NCBI GenBank assembly: GCA_030263275.1 | Contig: SZOR01000008.1 | Coordinates: 1 to 64,000, forward strand | Reading direction: 5' to 3' | Length of the DNA: 64,000 nt | Origin: DSNY01 sp016861185 | GTDB lineage: Bacteria; Pseudomonadota; Gammaproteobacteria; Burkholderiales; Burkholderiaceae_F | Shown: piece after piece, positions 33,108 to 42,487 of the stretch | Layout: every line of letters begins with the position of its first letter | How positions within the stretch are numbered: the first letter of the stretch is position 1 | Program-made: the position numbers and the translations under genes | Notes under the pieces: model-generated | The model's database searches: none | The model's input: only the letters and a program-made list of their open reading frames with translations | Told to the model about the DNA's origin: nothing

Positions 33108-33431
33108 CTACGCGCGCGACCGCAGCAGCACCGGCGTTCCCCCCTGCGCGGAGAGGATGCGCGACAGCGCGGCGAACAGCTCCGTTCCGTCGCGCGTGTC
33201 GTGCCAGTGGCCTTCGCGTCGCTCGTAATGGAAGCCGCCGCTTTTTGCGGCGACCCAGAGCTGCTGCATCGGCGCCTGGCTGTTGACCACGACGCGCGAA
33301 CCGTCCGCCAGCTCCAGTGTCAGGACGTTGCCGGCGCGCGTGACGTCCACGTCGATCGGTGCGGCCTCAACGGCGGCCTCGATCGCGTCGAGCGTCTGTT
33401 CGGCCAGCTCGAGGAATTCGGATTCCGTCAT
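33108..33431 (-). CDS. cyaY: frataxin-like iron-sulfur assembly protein CyaY
   Basis: 107 residues with the frataxin fold: acidic first helix (ESEFLELAEQTLDAIEAAVE in part), strand GNVLTLELADGSRVVVN and the core QAPMQQLWVAAKSGGFHYE. CyaY binds iron and modulates IscS. The ATG at 33431 gives the normal length though the frame is open further upstream. It is divergent from lptM. Confidence 0.93.
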   Translation of the reverse strand: MTESEFLELAEQTLDAIEAAVEAAPIDVDVTRAGNVLTLELADGSRVVVNSQAPMQQLWVAAKSGGFHYERREGHWHDTRDGTELFAALSRILSAQGGTPVLLRSRA

Positions 33432-33458
33432 CTGATCGGCCCGTGTTAGATTGCCCGC

Positions 33459-33653
33459 ATGCTCGGTCGCACGTGCACGATTGTATTGACTGCGGCGCTG
33501 GCGTTCGCGCTCGCCGCCTGCGGGCAGAAGGGCCCGCTGTATCTGCCGGGCTATCCGAAAGGCGCGACCTGGCCGTATCCGCCGAAACCGCCGGCGCCGC
33601 CGCCAGAGCGCAAGACGCCCGACGTGCCGGCGTCGACCGACGAGAAAAAATGA
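33459..33653 (+). CDS. lptM: LPS translocon maturation lipoprotein LptM (YifL-like)
   Basis: 64 residues. Signal peptide ending in lipobox LAACGQKGPLYLPG, the signature of the YifL/LptM family, then a Pro-rich tail. In E. coli LptM assists disulfide maturation of LptD. As in E. coli and many relatives it lies between cyaY and the lysA region. Its stop overlaps the lysA ATG. Confidence 0.9.
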   Translation: MLGRTCTIVLTAALAFALAACGQKGPLYLPGYPKGATWPYPPKPPAPPPERKTPDVPASTDEKK

Positions 33654-34924
33654 AGTCATCGAGTCCGGCCGACGGCGCCTTCGCGCTGCGCGACGGCGCG
33701 CTTCACTGCGAGCGCGTCCCGCTCGAAGCGATCGCACAGCGCTTCGGCACGCCGACCTACGTGTACTCGCGCGCGGCGATCGAAGCGGCGTTCCGCTCGT
33801 ACCGCGACGCGCTCGCCGGACGGCCCGCGCTCGTCTGCTACGCAATGAAGGCCAACTCGAACCTCGCGGTGCTGGACCTGCTCGCGCGGCTCGGCGCCGG
33901 GTTCGACATCGTCTCCGGCGGCGAACTGGCGCGCGCGCTGGCCGCCGGCGGCGATCCGCGCAAGGTCGTCTTCTCGGGCGTGGGCAAGACCGAAGAGGAG
34001 ATCGCGCAGGCGCTCGCCGCGGGCATCCTCTGCTTCAATCTCGAATCGGTCGCCGAGCTGGAGACGATCGAGCGCGTGGCCGCGCGGCTCGGCAAACGCG
34101 CGCCGGTGTCGGTGCGCGTCAATCCCGATGTCGACCCGAAGACGCATCGCTACATCGCGACGGGGCTCAAGAGCAACAAGTTCGGCGTGGCCTGGAGCGA
34201 CGCGGTCGCGCTGTACCGCCGCGCGGCGAAGCTGGCGCACGTCGAGATCGTCGGCATCGACTGCCACATCGGATCGCAGATCACCGAATTCAAACCCTAT
34301 GTCGATGCGGCCGATCTCGTGCTCGACCTGGTCGACGAGCTGCAGCGCGAAGGCATCCGCCTGCATCACATCGACTTCGGCGGCGGGCTCGGCATCCGCT
34401 ACCGCGACGAAGTGCCGCCCGCGATCGGCGAGCTGATCGCCGCGCTGCTCGCGCGCGTCGATGCGCGCGGTCACGGAGACAAGACGATCCTCGTCGAGCC
34501 GGGCCGCTCGGTCGTCGGCAACGCCGGCGCGCTGCTCGCGCGCACGATCGTCGTCAAGCGCGGCGCGGAAAGGAACTTCGCCATCGTCGACGCGGCGATG
34601 AACGATCTGATGCGACCGGCGCTGTACGACGCGTGGATGGACGTGCAGCCGGTGCGGCCGCGCGATTCCGGGGCGATCGTCTGCGATGTCGTCGGCCCGG
34701 TGTGCGAATCCGGCGACTGGCTCGCGCGCGAGCGCGCGCTTGCGCTTGCGCCCGGCGATCTGATCGCGGTGATGGGCGCCGGCGCGTACGGCATGAGCAT
34801 GGCGTCGAACTACAACACCCGCGGCCGCGCCGCCGAGGTGATCGTCGACGGCGATCGCGTCTATTGCGTACGCCGGCGCGAGCGCGTCGAAGACCTGTTC
34901 GCCGGCGAGTCGGTGCTGCCCTAG
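33650..34924 (+). CDS. lysA: diaminopimelate decarboxylase LysA
   Basis: 424 residues, fold type III PLP enzyme making lysine from meso-DAP. PLP lysine K67 (CYAMKANSN), specificity residues in GIDCHIGSQ, the glycine loop DFGGGLG and the catalytic Cys region GPVCESGD. ATG at 33650 overlaps the lptM stop (ATGA). At its 3' end it overlaps the convergent msrQ by four bases. Confidence 0.96.
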   Translation: MKSSSPADGAFALRDGALHCERVPLEAIAQRFGTPTYVYSRAAIEAAFRSYRDALAGRPALVCYAMKANSNLAVLDLLARLGAGFDIVSGGELARALAAGGDPRKVVFSGVGKTEEEIAQALAAGILCFNLESVAELETIERVAARLGKRAPVSVRVNPDVDPKTHRYIATGLKSNKFGVAWSDAVALYRRAAKLAHVEIVGIDCHIGSQITEFKPYVDAADLVLDLVDELQREGIRLHHIDFGGGLGIRYRDEVPPAIGELIAALLARVDARGHGDKTILVEPGRSVVGNAGALLARTIVVKRGAERNFAIVDAAMNDLMRPALYDAWMDVQPVRPRDSGAIVCDVVGPVCESGDWLARERALALAPGDLIAVMGAGAYGMSMASNYNTRGRAAEVIVDGDRVYCVRRRERVEDLFAGESVLP

Positions 34925-35586
34925 GACGGCGGCCGACGGTCCTTGACCCATCGGACCAGGCGCACGCCGAGCAGCAGGCCGATGATCACCGCGTAGACGG
35001 TCGGCTGCGCGAAGTCGTTTTTCCCTGCCTTGTGCCACCAGTAGTGGACAAGCGCGAGCAGCGCGATGAAGTACACGAGGCGGTGCAGCCGCTGCCAGTT
35101 GCGCCCGCCGAGCGCGCGCACCATCGCGTTGGTCGACGTGGCGGCGAGCGGGATCAGCAGCACATAGGCGGCGAAGCCGACGGTGATGAACGGCCGCTTG
35201 GCGATGTCCTTGACGATCGCGGTCCAGTCGAATCCGAGGTCGATGCCGGCGACCGCGAGGAAGTGCAGCGTCGCGTAGAAGAACGTGAACAGTCCGAACA
35301 TCCGCCGCAGCCGCAGCACCCAGGCCCAGCCGGTCGCCCAGCGCAGCGGCGTCACCGCGAGCGTGATGCACAGGAACACCAGCGTCCAGGTGCCGAGCGA
35401 GCGGACGACGAATTCGACCGGATTCGCGCCGAGTCCATCGTTTGCCGCAAGCCACACGAGCCGCGCGAACGGCATGAGCGCGAGCGCGAACAGCGCGCCG
35501 CGTACGCGCGCATGGGCGCCCGCCGACAGCGCCGCCGGCACGCGCGCCGGCCGCGGCAATGCACGCGCGTCGGTCGCCGGCCGCAT
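34921..35586 (-). CDS. msrQ: MsrQ, heme-binding membrane subunit of the MsrPQ system
   Basis: 221 residues with about six membrane helices of the ferric-reductase-like family; candidate heme ligands are His in FFYATLHFLAV, QRLHRLVYF and LVHYWWHK. It passes electrons from the quinone pool to periplasmic MsrP. It starts with TGATG overlap at the msrP stop, confirming the pair. Its stop overlaps the end of lysA. Confidence 0.94.
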   Translation of the reverse strand: MRPATDARALPRPARVPAALSAGAHARVRGALFALALMPFARLVWLAANDGLGANPVEFVVRSLGTWTLVFLCITLAVTPLRWATGWAWVLRLRRMFGLFTFFYATLHFLAVAGIDLGFDWTAIVKDIAKRPFITVGFAAYVLLIPLAATSTNAMVRALGGRNWQRLHRLVYFIALLALVHYWWHKAGKNDFAQPTVYAVIIGLLLGVRLVRWVKDRRPPS

Positions 35587-36554
35587 CAGTAGAACTTCTG
35601 CAGGTCCATGCCCGCGTACAGCGACGCGACCTGCTCCGCGTAGCCGTTGAACATCAGCGTCGGCCGCCGTTTGGTGAAGAGGCCGTCTTCGCCGAGGCGG
35701 CGCTCGGTCGCCTGGCTCCAGCGCGGATGGTCGCGCGTCGGATTGACGTTCGAGTAGAAGCCGTATTCGTGCGGCGCCGACTTCTGCCAGCTATTGAGCG
35801 GCTGCTTCTCGACGAAGCGGATCCGCACGATCGACTTCGCGCTCTTGAACCCGTACTTCCAGGGCACGACGATGCGCACCGGCGCGCCGTTCTGATTCGG
35901 CAGCACTTCGCCGTACAGGCCGAAGGTGAGCAAGGTCAGCGGATGCATCGCCTCGTCGAGCCGCAGCCCTTCCGTGTACGGCCAGTCGATGACCGGCGAA
36001 CGCAGCCCCGGCATCTGCTTCGGATCCGCGAGTGTGGTGAACTCGACGAACTTGGCGTTGCCGGTCGGCTCGACGCGCTTGATCAGTTCCGCGAGCGGAT
36101 AACCGACCCACGGCACGACGGCCGACCACGCTTCCACGCAACGCAGCCGGTAGACGCGATCCTCCAACGGCGCGAGCTTGAGCAGCTCTTCGATGTCGAA
36201 CGCGCGCGGCTTCTTCACTGCGCCGTCGACCTGTACGGTCCACGGTCGCGTACGCAGCAGCTTCGGCGCGTACTTCGGCGGATCGTCCTTTTCGGTGCCG
36301 AACTCGTAGAAGTTCACGTACTCCGTGATCAGCTTGTACGGCGTGGGCTTCTCCATCGTCGAGTACGGCCCGGACTTCGCGGGCAGCTTGCGCGCGTCGG
36401 CCGGCTGCGCGGACCCGCGCGGGGCGGCGATCGCCAACCCGGCGGCCGCCGCGGCCTGCAGCAGCTCGCGTCGGCGCATCCACACGGCGCGCGGCGTGAT
36501 TTCGGACGGCGCGATGTCGCGGGGGGCGCTCCAGGGATAACGGGTCGTCGGCAT
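35586..36554 (-). CDS. msrP: MsrP, periplasmic methionine sulfoxide reductase (molybdopterin)
   Basis: 322 residues. A Tat-like signal (WMRRRELLQAAAAAGLAIAAP) precedes the sulfite-oxidase fold; the Mo-ligating Cys is C139 (YRLRCVEAWSAVVPW). It repairs oxidised methionines in envelope proteins. The open frame extends to 36761, but the ATG at 36554 places the signal at a normal distance. Confidence 0.95.
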   Translation of the reverse strand: MPTTRYPWSAPRDIAPSEITPRAVWMRRRELLQAAAAAGLAIAAPRGSAQPADARKLPAKSGPYSTMEKPTPYKLITEYVNFYEFGTEKDDPPKYAPKLLRTRPWTVQVDGAVKKPRAFDIEELLKLAPLEDRVYRLRCVEAWSAVVPWVGYPLAELIKRVEPTGNAKFVEFTTLADPKQMPGLRSPVIDWPYTEGLRLDEAMHPLTLLTFGLYGEVLPNQNGAPVRIVVPWKYGFKSAKSIVRIRFVEKQPLNSWQKSAPHEYGFYSNVNPTRDHPRWSQATERRLGEDGLFTKRRPTLMFNGYAEQVASLYAGMDLQKFY

Positions 36555-36664
36555 CGGGGCTGTCGGAGGATCGGTTGTGTTGCTCGTTCGGGATTCGGTC
36601 GTCGCAGCGGCGCAAAGCTTACGTCTGACCCGGGCGCGCGTTCGGCGTTCCCGCCGCGCGGGGC

Positions 36665-36710
36665 TAAAATGCCGCAACGCCGGACCCCGCCTCAGGGCCG
36701 GCGTTTTTTT
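36665..36710 (+). promoter_or_regulatory. TAAAAT element and terminator hairpin in the guaC leader
   Basis: TAAAAT (36665-36670) is followed at once by a strong hairpin, AACGCCGG (36676-36683) with CCGGCGTT (36698-36705) plus an inner CCC/GGG, running into seven or more T (36704-36710). It lies 17 bases before the guaC ribosome site and no gene ends upstream on this strand, so it looks like an attenuator or the end of a short RNA. Confidence 0.6.
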
Positions 36711-36738
36711 GTCCGCGCCGGACGACAGGAGGTGTCGC

Positions 36739-37782
36739 ATGCACATCGAACACGAAGTCAAACTCGACTACAAGGACGTGCTGATCCGTCCGAAGCGCTC
36801 GACGCTGACCTCGCGCTCGGACGTCGACATCGCGCGCGAGTTCGCCTTCCGCCATGCGCCGGTCAAGTACCGCGGCATCCCAATCGTCGCGGCCAACATG
36901 GACACGACCGGAACGTTCGAGATGGCGCGCGCGCTCGACCGCTTCGGCCTGTCGACCGCCCTGCACAAGCACTACGCGGTCGAGCAGTACGTCGAGTTCT
37001 TCCGCTCGCTTGAACGCAAGTCGGCGGCGTTCTATTCCATCGGCATCACGAAAGTCGACGAGGAGAAGTTCACGCGCGTGATGGAAGCGGCCGGCCCGGA
37101 CGCGATCCAGTACGTGTGCATCGACGTGGCCAACGGCTACCACGAGGCGTTCGCGACTTTCGTGCAGCGCATCCGCGCCGCGTGGCCGCAGCTCGTGATC
37201 ATGGCGGGCAACGTCGTCACCGGCGAGATGACCGAGGAGCTGATCCTGTCGGGCGCGGACATCGTCAAGGTCGGCATCGGGCCGGGCTCGGTGTGCACGA
37301 CGCGCAAGATGACCGGTGTGGGTTATCCGCAGCTGTCGGCGGTGATCGAATGCGCCGACGCCGCGCACGGGCTCGGGGGACTCATCTGCGCCGACGGCGG
37401 CTGCTCGACGCCGGGCGACGTCGCCAAGGCCTTCGGCGGCGGTGCGGACTTCGTGATGCTCGGCGGCATGTTCGCCGGCCACACCGAGTCCGGCGGCGAA
37501 CTGATCGAACGCGGCGGCGAGAAGTTCAAGCGCTTCTACGGCATGAGCAGCAAGGCCGCGATGGAGCGCTACGCGGGCGGAGTGGCCGAATACCGCGCGG
37601 CCGAAGGCAAGGAAGTGCTCGTGCCTTATCGCGGCGAAGTCGCCAACACCGTGCAGGAGATCCTGGGCGGCGTTCGTTCGGCGTGCACTTATGTCGGCGC
37701 GCGCCGGCTCAAGGAACTGTCCAAACGCACCACCTTCGTGCGCGTGACGCAGCAGGTCAACGAGGTCTTCGGCCGGAACTGA
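36739..37782 (+). CDS. guaC: GMP reductase GuaC
   Basis: 347 residues, exactly the E. coli length. It converts GMP to IMP with NADPH. Catalytic Cys186 lies in GPGSVCTTRKMTG; the flap and K+ loop follow, and NMDTTGT is near residue 53. The ATG has AGGAGGT six bases upstream. It occupies the place where many betaproteobacteria carry cytochrome c assembly genes (resB/ccs) next to cytochrome c4. Confidence 0.96.
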   Translation: MHIEHEVKLDYKDVLIRPKRSTLTSRSDVDIAREFAFRHAPVKYRGIPIVAANMDTTGTFEMARALDRFGLSTALHKHYAVEQYVEFFRSLERKSAAFYSIGITKVDEEKFTRVMEAAGPDAIQYVCIDVANGYHEAFATFVQRIRAAWPQLVIMAGNVVTGEMTEELILSGADIVKVGIGPGSVCTTRKMTGVGYPQLSAVIECADAAHGLGGLICADGGCSTPGDVAKAFGGGADFVMLGGMFAGHTESGGELIERGGEKFKRFYGMSSKAAMERYAGGVAEYRAAEGKEVLVPYRGEVANTVQEILGGVRSACTYVGARRLKELSKRTTFVRVTQQVNEVFGRN

Positions 37783-37790
37783 GCGCGACG

Positions 37791-38441
37791 CTAGCGCAGG
37801 CCGGCGATGTAATCCGCAACCGCCTTGATCTCGGCGTCCGACAACCGCGCGGCGATCTGCATCATCGGCGCGTTGTTGCGGCGGACGCCGTCGCGGAAGG
37901 CCTTCAGTTGCGCTTCGGTGTACTCCGCGTGTTGGCCCGCGAGCCGCGGGTACTGCGAAGGGATCCCGGCGCCGTTCGGGCTGTGGCAACCCGCGCACGC
38001 GGGCACGGCCTTGTCGGCGATCCCGGTGCGATAGATCTGCTGGCCGAGCGCCAGCGTATCGCGGTTGCGGGCGACGCCGAGTTTCGGCTTCTGCACCGCC
38101 AGGAACGCCGCAACGTCGCGCCGGTCCGCGTCGGACAGCGTCGCGGCGAAGCCCGCCATCACGCTGTTCTCGCGGGCGGGCTTCTGCGCGCCCGGCTTGA
38201 CCGTGTAGTCGAGGAGTTGCTTGATCAGATAGTCGGCGTGCTGTCCGGCGAGCTTCGGGTTGGCCCCGATCGTCGAATTGCCGTCGGTGCCATGGCACGC
38301 GGCGCACACCTGCCCCACGATCTGCTGTCCCTTCGCGAGATCCGGTTTCGGGGTCGCCTTGTCCTGCGCGTACCCGCCCTGCGCCGCCGCCAGCGCGAAC
38401 AGCGCCATCACCACGAAGCGGCGGCCCGTCGTCGAAATCAT
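37791..38441 (-). CDS. cytochrome c4, diheme
   Basis: 216 residues. Signal peptide (VVMALFALAAAQGGYAQ), then two class I cytochrome domains with CAACH and CAGCH heme sites and distal Met ligands in AGFAATL (M just before) and NNAPMMQIA. It carries electrons in the periplasm to terminal oxidases. The frame is open upstream, but the ATG at 38441 starts the signal peptide. Convergent with guaC, 8 bp apart. Confidence 0.93.
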   Translation of the reverse strand: MISTTGRRFVVMALFALAAAQGGYAQDKATPKPDLAKGQQIVGQVCAACHGTDGNSTIGANPKLAGQHADYLIKQLLDYTVKPGAQKPARENSVMAGFAATLSDADRRDVAAFLAVQKPKLGVARNRDTLALGQQIYRTGIADKAVPACAGCHSPNGAGIPSQYPRLAGQHAEYTEAQLKAFRDGVRRNNAPMMQIAARLSDAEIKAVADYIAGLR

Positions 38442-38623
38442 CGAAATGCCTTCGTCGTCTTGTTGGAGTTTCGGACCGGCGCCGCAACCCCCGCGCTGCG
38501 CGCCGCGATCCGCGCGAGGCATTCCGCGCGCGCGCGCGGGCCGACCTTCGCCGGGCGCGTATTCTACTCAACTCGCCCGTCGGATCCGCCGCACGGCGAT
38601 CCACGCCGCCGCCCCGCCCGAAC

Positions 38624-39271
38624 GTGACGACCCACCGCTTCGACTCCGCGCGCTTCGCGACATCCGTCGCCGACCTCGCGGAACTGAACGCAGCGCCCCT
38701 GGCGATGGTGCCCGAGGTCGCATTCGTCGGCCGCTCGAACGCGGGCAAGTCGAGCACGATCAACGCACTGACGCGGCGGCGCCGGCTCGCTTTTGCGGCC
38801 AAGACGCCGGGGCGTACGCAGCTTCTGAATTTCTTCGCGCTGACGTCGCACGACGGCGCCGGGCGCGAATCGACGCGCGGTTATCTCGTCGATCTGCCCG
38901 GCTACGGCTTCGCGAAAGTCGACGCGGACACGCGCGCGCGCTGGGACCGGCTGGTCGGCGGCTATCTGCACACGCGCCGGATGCTGCGCGGCGTGGTGCT
39001 CGTGATGGACGCGCGCCATCCGCTGAAGCCCGCCGACGAAGAACTGCTCGGCTGGCTCGCCGCCCGCGCGGACGCGCAGACGCTGCGCGTGCACGTGCTG
39101 CTGAACAAGGCCGATCAGTTGCGCAGTGCGCAGCTCGGTGCCGCGCTCGCGCGCGTCGAGCAGCGCGCCGCCGATCTGCCCATGCCCGTGTCGGTGCAGC
39201 TTTTTTCCGCGTTGAAGCGCGCAGGCATCGAAGAACTGCACGCTGCGATCGACGAGATGCTCGCGCGCTGA
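38624..39271 (+). CDS. engB: ribosome-biogenesis GTP-binding protein EngB (YihA/YsxC)
   Basis: 215 residues. TRAFAC GTPase with G1 GRSNAGKSS (36-44), G2 around TPGRTQ, G3 DLPGYG, G4 NKAD and G5-like SALK. It is needed for 50S assembly. Start is GTG at 38624. It is divergent from cytochrome c4, as in many betaproteobacteria. Confidence 0.95.
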   Translation: MTTHRFDSARFATSVADLAELNAAPLAMVPEVAFVGRSNAGKSSTINALTRRRRLAFAAKTPGRTQLLNFFALTSHDGAGRESTRGYLVDLPGYGFAKVDADTRARWDRLVGGYLHTRRMLRGVVLVMDARHPLKPADEELLGWLAARADAQTLRVHVLLNKADQLRSAQLGAALARVEQRAADLPMPVSVQLFSALKRAGIEELHAAIDEMLAR

Positions 39272-39304
39272 TGCGCGACCGCGGCGCGTATCATGGAGCG
39301 CCCA

Positions 39305-39385
39305 AAAAGAAGCCCCGACAGCGCCGGGGCGGAAAGCCTTGTCTCAAAGGCACCCGCTCAGGGAGGAGAAGCGGGAGACGACGGA
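39305..39385 (+). ncRNA. structured leader upstream of hemB (hemB RNA motif candidate)
   Basis: Three hairpins in a row: GCCCCG/CGGGGC (39312-39330), GCCTT/AAGGC (39336-39351) and CCCGCT/AGCGGG (39353-39375), whose loop holds AGGGAGGAG. A TATCAT at 39289-39294 could be its -10. Position and class match the hemB RNA motif described in Burkholderia and other betaproteobacteria; the identity is from memory and not checked against a model. Confidence 0.55.
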
Positions 39386-39449
39386 ATCACCATCGCCTGA
39401 GCGCAAATCTATCGAAGGCACTTCGCCTCGCCGACTGGGATTTTCCCGT

Positions 39450-40457
<1,008 letters not shown>

Positions 40458-40466
40458 GCGCAACGG

Positions 40467-41648
40467 ATGGAGGCGATCCACGTCCTGCCCGACCAGGCGC
40501 AAAGTCTGGAGGCGGTTCCGGAATCGCCGCGCGACGCCGGTTTCGTCTGGCTCGACGTCACGCACGAGGAGTTCGCCGCCGATCCCGAACGCCTGCGCGA
40601 GACGATGGCGCGGCTCGCCGGCGGCGTGCGCGTGTTCGACCTGCACCTGCGCGATGCCGTCAACCTGCAGCACCCGTCGTTCTTCGATTCGACCAGCGAT
40701 TACGACATGCTGGTCTTCCGCAAGCTCGCGCTCGGCGAATCGCAGCCGCTGACCGAAATCGAGCAGCCGCGCGGCGCGCGCGGCCGGCACCGCCGCCTGC
40801 AGGAAATCGCCACACGGCCCGTGACCTTCTTCGTCTTCGACCGGCTGCTCGTGACCGTGCGCAACGCGCAGTCGCGCACGATCGACCAGGTGCGGCATCG
40901 TCTGCTCGAGTTCCGCACGCGCACGGCGCAGAAGGGCGGCACGATCAACGGCGAAGCGCATCTGGCACGCCTGCCGCAGCGACCCGAGGAGCTGATGCTG
41001 CGGCTCCTGAACGGCATGGTCGACCGCTACCTCGAGCTGCGCCAGCCGCTGACCGAAAAGCTCGACCACTGGCAGCGCGAACTGCTCGATCCGCGCCGGC
41101 CGTTCGCCGACTGGTCCGCGCTGCTCGACGCGCGTATCGAGATCCGCAAGCTCGAAAACCTGTGCGAGGAACAGCACGACGCCCTGCAGGAACTGCGCGA
41201 CAGCTACCTCGAATCCACGCCGGAGCCCCAGCAGAGCGACGCATACCTCGTGCGCATCGCCGACGTGATCGACCACGTGCGGCGCGTGCACACGCACACG
41301 CAGCGGCTGGAGAACTCGCTCGAAACCGCCGTGCAGCTTCACTTCTCGGCGACCGCGCACCGCACCAACCAGATCGTGCGGCTGCTGACGGTGATCACGG
41401 CCGTGTTCGCGCCGCTGACGCTGATCACCGGCATCTTCGGCATGAACTTCGAGACGATGCCGCTCGTGCAGCGGCACGACGGCTTCTGGCTGACGATCGC
41501 CGCGATGAGCCTGCTCGCGCTCGCGCTGCTCGCCGTGTTCTGGACGCAGCGGATCCTGTCCGACCGGCCGTCGCGCCTGCGCCGCTGGTGGCGCCGTCGC
41601 TGGCTGCGCAGCGAAGTGCGCGCGGCGCGTCCGATCTCGGCGCCCTGA
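40467..41648 (+). CDS. CorA-family magnesium/divalent cation transporter
   Basis: 393 residues. A large cytoplasmic alpha/beta and helical funnel domain precedes two C-terminal membrane helices (LTVITAVFAPLTLITGI and TIAAMSLLALALLAVFW) with the pore motif GMN at 325-327. It starts 9 bp after hemB, so it may share the transcript. It could also be a ZntB-type exporter; the GMN motif does not distinguish the two. Confidence 0.9.
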   Translation: MEAIHVLPDQAQSLEAVPESPRDAGFVWLDVTHEEFAADPERLRETMARLAGGVRVFDLHLRDAVNLQHPSFFDSTSDYDMLVFRKLALGESQPLTEIEQPRGARGRHRRLQEIATRPVTFFVFDRLLVTVRNAQSRTIDQVRHRLLEFRTRTAQKGGTINGEAHLARLPQRPEELMLRLLNGMVDRYLELRQPLTEKLDHWQRELLDPRRPFADWSALLDARIEIRKLENLCEEQHDALQELRDSYLESTPEPQQSDAYLVRIADVIDHVRRVHTHTQRLENSLETAVQLHFSATAHRTNQIVRLLTVITAVFAPLTLITGIFGMNFETMPLVQRHDGFWLTIAAMSLLALALLAVFWTQRILSDRPSRLRRWWRRRWLRSEVRAARPISAP

Positions 41649-41708
41649 CCCGCGTTCACACTCGGGAATAACGCGGATTTACGGCGCGTTGGCCGGAGGC
41701 AGAATTCC

Positions 41709-42266
41709 ATGATGCCGCGATCGACCTCGAACCCGATGGAGTTGCGCCGCGCGTCGACGCTGGCGCTCGCGCTGCTGCTGGCTTTCGCGCATGCACTCGC
41801 CTGGGCGCAAGCCGAACTGAAGCCGTGGGCCGGACCGGCGGCCGCGCCGCCGATCGAGCTGAAGACGCTCGACGGCGCTCCGCTCACGCTTGCCGACCTC
41901 AAGGGCAAAGTGGTCGTCGTCAACTTCTGGGCGACTTGGTGCGAACCCTGCATCGAGGAAATGCCTTCGATGCAACGCCTGCGCGAGAAGCTGCGCGGCG
42001 AGCCGTTCGAGATCCTCGCGGTGAACTACCAGGAAGGCGTGCCGCGCATCCGCGGGTTCCTGCAGAAAGTACCGGTGGACTTCCCGATCGTGCGCGACAC
42101 CGACGGCGCAGTGGCGCGGGCCTGGAAAGCGCGCGTGTTTCCGAGCAGTTACGTCGTCGACCGCGCCGGCAACATCCGCTACGCGCTGGTCGGCAGCATC
42201 GACTGGTCCGCGCCTTCAGTCGAAAAGACCCTGCGCCGATTGATGGCGAAGGGCGACGCACGCTGA
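41709..42266 (+). CDS. TlpA/ResA-like thioredoxin-fold protein, exported
   Basis: 185 residues. Signal peptide or anchor (TLALALLLAFAHALAWAQ) and a redoxin domain with active site WCEPC (C78, C81) and a cis-Pro in VFPSSYVVD. Such proteins reduce disulfides in the periplasm, for example for cytochrome c maturation. The start may be M1 or M10 (41736). No cytochrome assembly genes are adjacent. Confidence 0.9.
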   Translation: MMPRSTSNPMELRRASTLALALLLAFAHALAWAQAELKPWAGPAAAPPIELKTLDGAPLTLADLKGKVVVVNFWATWCEPCIEEMPSMQRLREKLRGEPFEILAVNYQEGVPRIRGFLQKVPVDFPIVRDTDGAVARAWKARVFPSSYVVDRAGNIRYALVGSIDWSAPSVEKTLRRLMAKGDAR

Positions 42267-42353
42267 CGCATAATCCCCGCGAGCTGCAAGATCGCGCGTT
42301 CCCGCGCGACTCATCGATCCGGCGCACCTCGCGCCGCAACCTCGGGAGGTGTC

Positions 42354-42464
42354 ATGACCTTGTCCCCCCGTCTTACGCAGCGGTCCAGCCGGTCGCTCGC
42401 ACGGATGAGCCAGTCCGTGGCACTCGACCGTCAACCGGTCCGCTACGCAACCGAACGTCGCTAG
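42354..42464 (+). CDS. possible small protein, 36 residues
   Basis: An ATG with a strong GGGAGGT ribosome site and normal spacing opens a 36-residue frame that is Arg/Ser-rich (begins MTLSPRLTQRSS, ends YATERR). It lies in the 221-bp gap between the thioredoxin-like and transglutaminase genes, on the same strand. Support is the ribosome site only; it may be a leader peptide or chance. Confidence 0.35.
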   Translation: MTLSPRLTQRSSRSLARMSQSVALDRQPVRYATERR

Positions 42465-42487
42465 TCGATAGCCTCAAGGAGACCGAC

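Noticed and set aside
36676..36705. Terminator for msrP transcription
   Set aside because: msrP reads away from this hairpin on the opposite strand, and the T-run is on the plus strand only.
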